From: Actinotalea endophytica
GTDB taxonomy: Bacteria > Actinomycetota > Actinomycetes > Actinomycetales > Cellulomonadaceae
DNA length: 64,000 bases
Direction: 5' to 3'
NCBI RefSeq assembly: GCF_025717005.1
Contig: NZ_JAOVZU010000002.1
Coordinates: forward strand, 407,480 to 471,479
In this document: positions 61,721 to 64,000 of the stretch, piece by piece
How positions within the stretch are numbered: position 1 is the stretch's first letter
Layout: every line of letters begins with the position of its first letter
Program-made: the position numbers and the translations under genes
Notes under the pieces: generated by a model
The model's database searches: none
Seen by the model: only the letters and a program-made list of their open reading frames with translations
What the model was told of the DNA's origin: nothing

Positions 61721-62410
61721 TCAGCGGTCCGAGCCGTAGACGCCGCGGGACTGGTCGCGCACCACCTGGCCGGTGTCCAGCTCGACCACGCGCTTGCGCA
61801 TCTGATCGACGATCTCGTCGTCGTGGGTCGCCATGACCACCGTGGTGCCGGTCCGGTTGATCCGGTCCAGCAGCCGCATGATGCCGACGCTCGTGGTCGG
61901 GTCGAGGTTCCCGGTGGGCTCGTCGGCGAGCAGGATGCTCGGCCGGTTGACGAAGGCGCGCGCGATCGCGACGCGCTGCTGCTCACCACCGGACAGCTCG
62001 TGCGGGCGGCGCTTCTCCTTGCCGCCGAGCCCGACCAGCTCGAGGGTCTCCGGGACGGTCGTCATGATGTGGTGCTTCGGCTTGCCGATCACCTGCAGCG
62101 CGAACGCGACGTTCTCGAACACCGTCTTGTTGGGCAGCAGCCGGAAGTCCTGGAACACGGTGCCGATCTGGCGACGCAGGTAGGGGACCTTCCAGGTGGA
62201 CAGGGTCGACAGGTTCTTGCCCGCGACGAACACCAGACCTGCGGTGGGGCGCTCCTCGCGCAGCATCAGCCGCAGCATCGTGGACTTGCCCGATCCGGAG
62301 GCGCCGACGAGGAACACGAACTCGCCGCGCTCGATCTCCAGGTCCACCGCGTCCAGCGCCGGTCGGGCGCCGCGCGCGTAGACCTTGGTGACGTTCTCGA
62401 GTCGGATCAC
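61721..62410 (-). CDS. ftsE: Cell division ATP-binding protein FtsE
   Basis: 229-aa ATPase: Walker [10 protein letters not shown] (36-44), Q-loop [21 protein letters not shown] (diagnostic FtsE sequence), signature LSGGEQQR, Walker [13 protein letters not shown], switch [13 protein letters not shown] 62410 is chosen with GGGGA upstream; the open frame continues 45 codons further with no ribosome site and no conserved sequence. First of the ftsEX-hydrolase-smpB series. No prfB is seen upstream, where it often sits. Confidence 0.96.
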   Translation of the reverse strand: MIRLENVTKVYARGARPALDAVDLEIERGEFVFLVGASGSGKSTMLRLMLREERPTAGLVFVAGKNLSTLSTWKVPYLRRQIGTVFQDFRLLPNKTVFENVAFALQVIGKPKHHIMTTVPETLELVGLGGKEKRRPHELSGGEQQRVAIARAFVNRPSILLADEPTGNLDPTTSVGIMRLLDRINRTGTTVVMATHDDEIVDQMRKRVVELDTGQVVRDQSRGVYGSDR

Positions 62411-62579
62411 GGCGTCCCCACGTCGAATGGCAAGCGAACAAGCGCGCCACCTGGGCGTGCTCCGTTCGACTGTAAGCACGAGCGCCGCCGGTTCCGGACC
62501 CAACACGCCGCCCTGACCTGTGACGATGTCGTGCGATTCGGACATCTCGGGCGGGCGCGCGGCCCGGGCCGGGGGTGGA

Positions 62580-63146
62580 TCAGCCGGTTGCGGTGAGCCC
62601 GTGGAGCCGGCCGAGCGTCTCGTGCATGACGGCGGTGAGCGAGGCCGTCGTGTCGTCGGTGGTCCAGCGGTCGAAGGCGGTCCGGAGCACGGCGAGGCCG
62701 GTCTCCGCGGCGAGTGCGGCGTCGAGCTCGGGAACGCCGCGGCTGCGCAGCACGCCGGCGAGGGCGGTGGACATCGAGGAGAGCTTGGCCAGCTCCCGCT
62801 CGAGCAGCTCGGGTGTGGCGTCGATCACCGCGCGGCGCCGGCTGGACCACTCCCGGTCCTCGCCGACCAGTGCGGCGAACTCGTCCAGCGCGGCGGTGAC
62901 CACGGCGAGCGGGGGAGCGCCGGCCGGGGTGGCCTCGGCGGCGGCGACGAAGCGCCGGGTGAGCACGTCGTTCCCGCCGAACAGCACCTCGCGCTTGTCG
63001 GCGAAGTAGCGGAAGAACGTGCGGGCCGTGAGCCCGGCGCGCTCGGCGATGTCGGCGACCGTGGTGGCCTCGTACCCGCGCTCGGCGAACAGCTCGAGCG
63101 CGGCGAGCCGCAGCCGCGACTCGGCTCCCGGTGCCCACCGACCCAT
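62580..63146 (-). CDS. TetR-family regulator
   Basis: 188 aa. [50 protein letters not shown], an AcrR-like N-terminus, with an all-helical C-terminal domain ending [21 protein letters not shown] 63146 gives the standard N-terminus; the upstream frame reads through the operator region. Divergent from the NAD-epimerase gene with two TGACATC dyads between them, so it is the likely repressor of that gene. Confidence 0.9.
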   Translation of the reverse strand: MGRWAPGAESRLRLAALELFAERGYEATTVADIAERAGLTARTFFRYFADKREVLFGGNDVLTRRFVAAAEATPAGAPPLAVVTAALDEFAALVGEDREWSSRRRAVIDATPELLERELAKLSSMSTALAGVLRSRGVPELDAALAAETGLAVLRTAFDRWTTDDTTASLTAVMHETLGRLHGLTATG

Positions 63147-63174
63147 GGCAGCAGGGTAGCGGCCCGGAGCACGC

Positions 63175-63225
63175 GATGACACAGAGTGACATCGCGTGTT
63201 AGCGTCGATGTCATCACGTGACATC
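63175..63225. promoter_or_regulatory. Two TetR operators
   Basis: GATGACA-CAGAG-TGACATC (63175-63193) and GATGTCA-TCACG-TGACATC (63207-63225), centred 32 bp apart (about three helical turns) between divergent genes. Confidence 0.75.
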
Positions 63226-63255
63226 ACGTCGCGGACGACCGACAGGAGAATCGCC

Positions 63256-64000
63256 ATGCGCATCGTCGTCACCGGGGCCTCGGGCTGGATCGGCTCGCAC
63301 ACGGTCCCCGAGCTGCTCGCGGCCGGGCACGAGGTCATCGGCCTGGCCCGCTCCGATGCCTCGGCCGACCGGATCGCCGGCCTCGGGGCCGAGGTGCGCC
63401 GCGGGGACCTCGAGGACCTCGCCTCGCTGCGCGCCGCGGCCGGCGACGCCGACGGTGTGGTCCACCTCGGCTACGACCACGACTTCTCCGACATGGCTCA
63501 CGCGCTCGAGACCGATCGCCTCGCCATCAGCACGCTCGGTGAGGCGCTCGAGGGGCGGGGCGGACCGCTGGTCGTGATCGGCGGAACGGGCGTGCGGCCC
63601 GGCCAGGTGTCCACCGAGACCGACACCCCGGCGCCCGCCGGCAACCCCCGTGCCGCCCACGGCGACCTGGCCTTCGGCTTCGCGGACCGTGGCGTGCGGC
63701 CGATGGTCGTCCGCTTCCCACCCACCGTCCACGGCCGCGGCGACCACGGCTTCGTGGCGCGGCTCGTGCGGATCGCCCGGGACGCCGGGTTCGCGGGCTA
63801 CCCGGGCGACGGGACCAACCGCTGGCCCGCGGTGCACGTGCGCGACGCGGCCCGGGTCGTCGCGCTCGGGGTGGACCGCGCACCGGCGCGCACGGCGCTG
63901 CACGCGCTGGCCGAGGAGGGCATCACGACGCGACGGATCGCGGAGGCGATCGGCGCGCGCTACGACCTGCCCGTGCGCTCGGTCGCGCCGCAGGACGTCG
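63256..64000 (+). CDS. NAD(P)-dependent epimerase/dehydratase family protein (3' end outside window)
   Basis: 248 residues are visible. An extended SDR Rossmann fold opens with [33 protein letters not shown] (G-x2-G-x2-G), then [39 protein letters not shown] and a C-terminal [15 protein letters not shown]. The usual catalytic Y-x3-K is not evident; [14 protein letters not shown] stands at that position, as in atypical SDRs. CAGGAG precedes the ATG. The frame stays open to the window end. Confidence 0.9.
   Translation, partial: MRIVVTGASGWIGSHTVPELLAAGHEVIGLARSDASADRIAGLGAEVRRGDLEDLASLRAAAGDADGVVHLGYDHDFSDMAHALETDRLAISTLGEALEGRGGPLVVIGGTGVRPGQVSTETDTPAPAGNPRAAHGDLAFGFADRGVRPMVVRFPPTVHGRGDHGFVARLVRIARDAGFAGYPGDGTNRWPAVHVRDAARVVALGVDRAPARTALHALAEEGITTRRIAEAIGARYDLPVRSVAPQDV

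Overview
This window comes from a GC-rich actinobacterial chromosome. Coding regions have strongly G/C-biased third positions and GTG starts are frequent. The gene set also points there: a furA-katG pair, a deazaflavin-type nitroreductase, MmpL and LmeA-like proteins, FtsEX beside an M23 peptidase, and a tmRNA tag ending in DFALAA. A Micrococcales/Cellulomonas-like host is my guess from overall style; no marker gene here proves it.

Left housekeeping arm (1-22.3 kb): a cut nrdA and an nrdB whose radical-site residue is Phe, which marks a class Ic Mn/Fe enzyme. Then come an ECF42-type sigma factor with two DGPF/YciI partners, a solitary TIR-domain protein with a CarD-like tail, and a VOC protein. 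Next are furA-katG and a TPP-riboswitch-led operon for uptake of a thiamine pyrimidine precursor. Small secreted or lipidated proteins follow, one of them frameshifted, then TrhA/hemolysin III, enoyl-ACP reductase and a nitronate monooxygenase with a 33-bp operator-like palindrome.

Genomic island (about 23.37-39.61 kb): the 3' end of ssrA occurs three times in the same orientation (23368, 27092, 39611), each followed on the minus strand by a terminator hairpin. This outlines two tandem elements integrated at ssrA. The first carries two type IV (AbiE-like) toxin-antitoxin modules. The second carries a two-gene operon of a 956-aa helical-solenoid protein plus a 224-aa helical protein, a PD-(D/E)XK restriction-endonuclease-like protein, a GIY-YIG protein, a second PD-(D/E)XK protein, small DNA-binding proteins and several genes of unknown function. 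It also holds a truncated integrase copy and, beside ssrA, an integrase interrupted by a TGA. This looks like a defence island. The solenoid operon is the best candidate for an undescribed system.

Right arm (39.6-64 kb): the tmRNA gene, an LmeA-like/MmpL pair, a two-component system, a TetR-regulated ABC exporter, and two families of tandem repeats around a MarR gene. A TetR-controlled operon follows, combining an RND (MMPL) protein fused to a degenerate ABC ATPase domain with a YhgE/Pip protein. Last come a DUF2207 protein, smpB, an M23 peptidase, ftsX and ftsE, and a TetR/NAD-epimerase divergent pair cut by the window end. The trans-translation pair ssrA and smpB lie about 19 kb apart.
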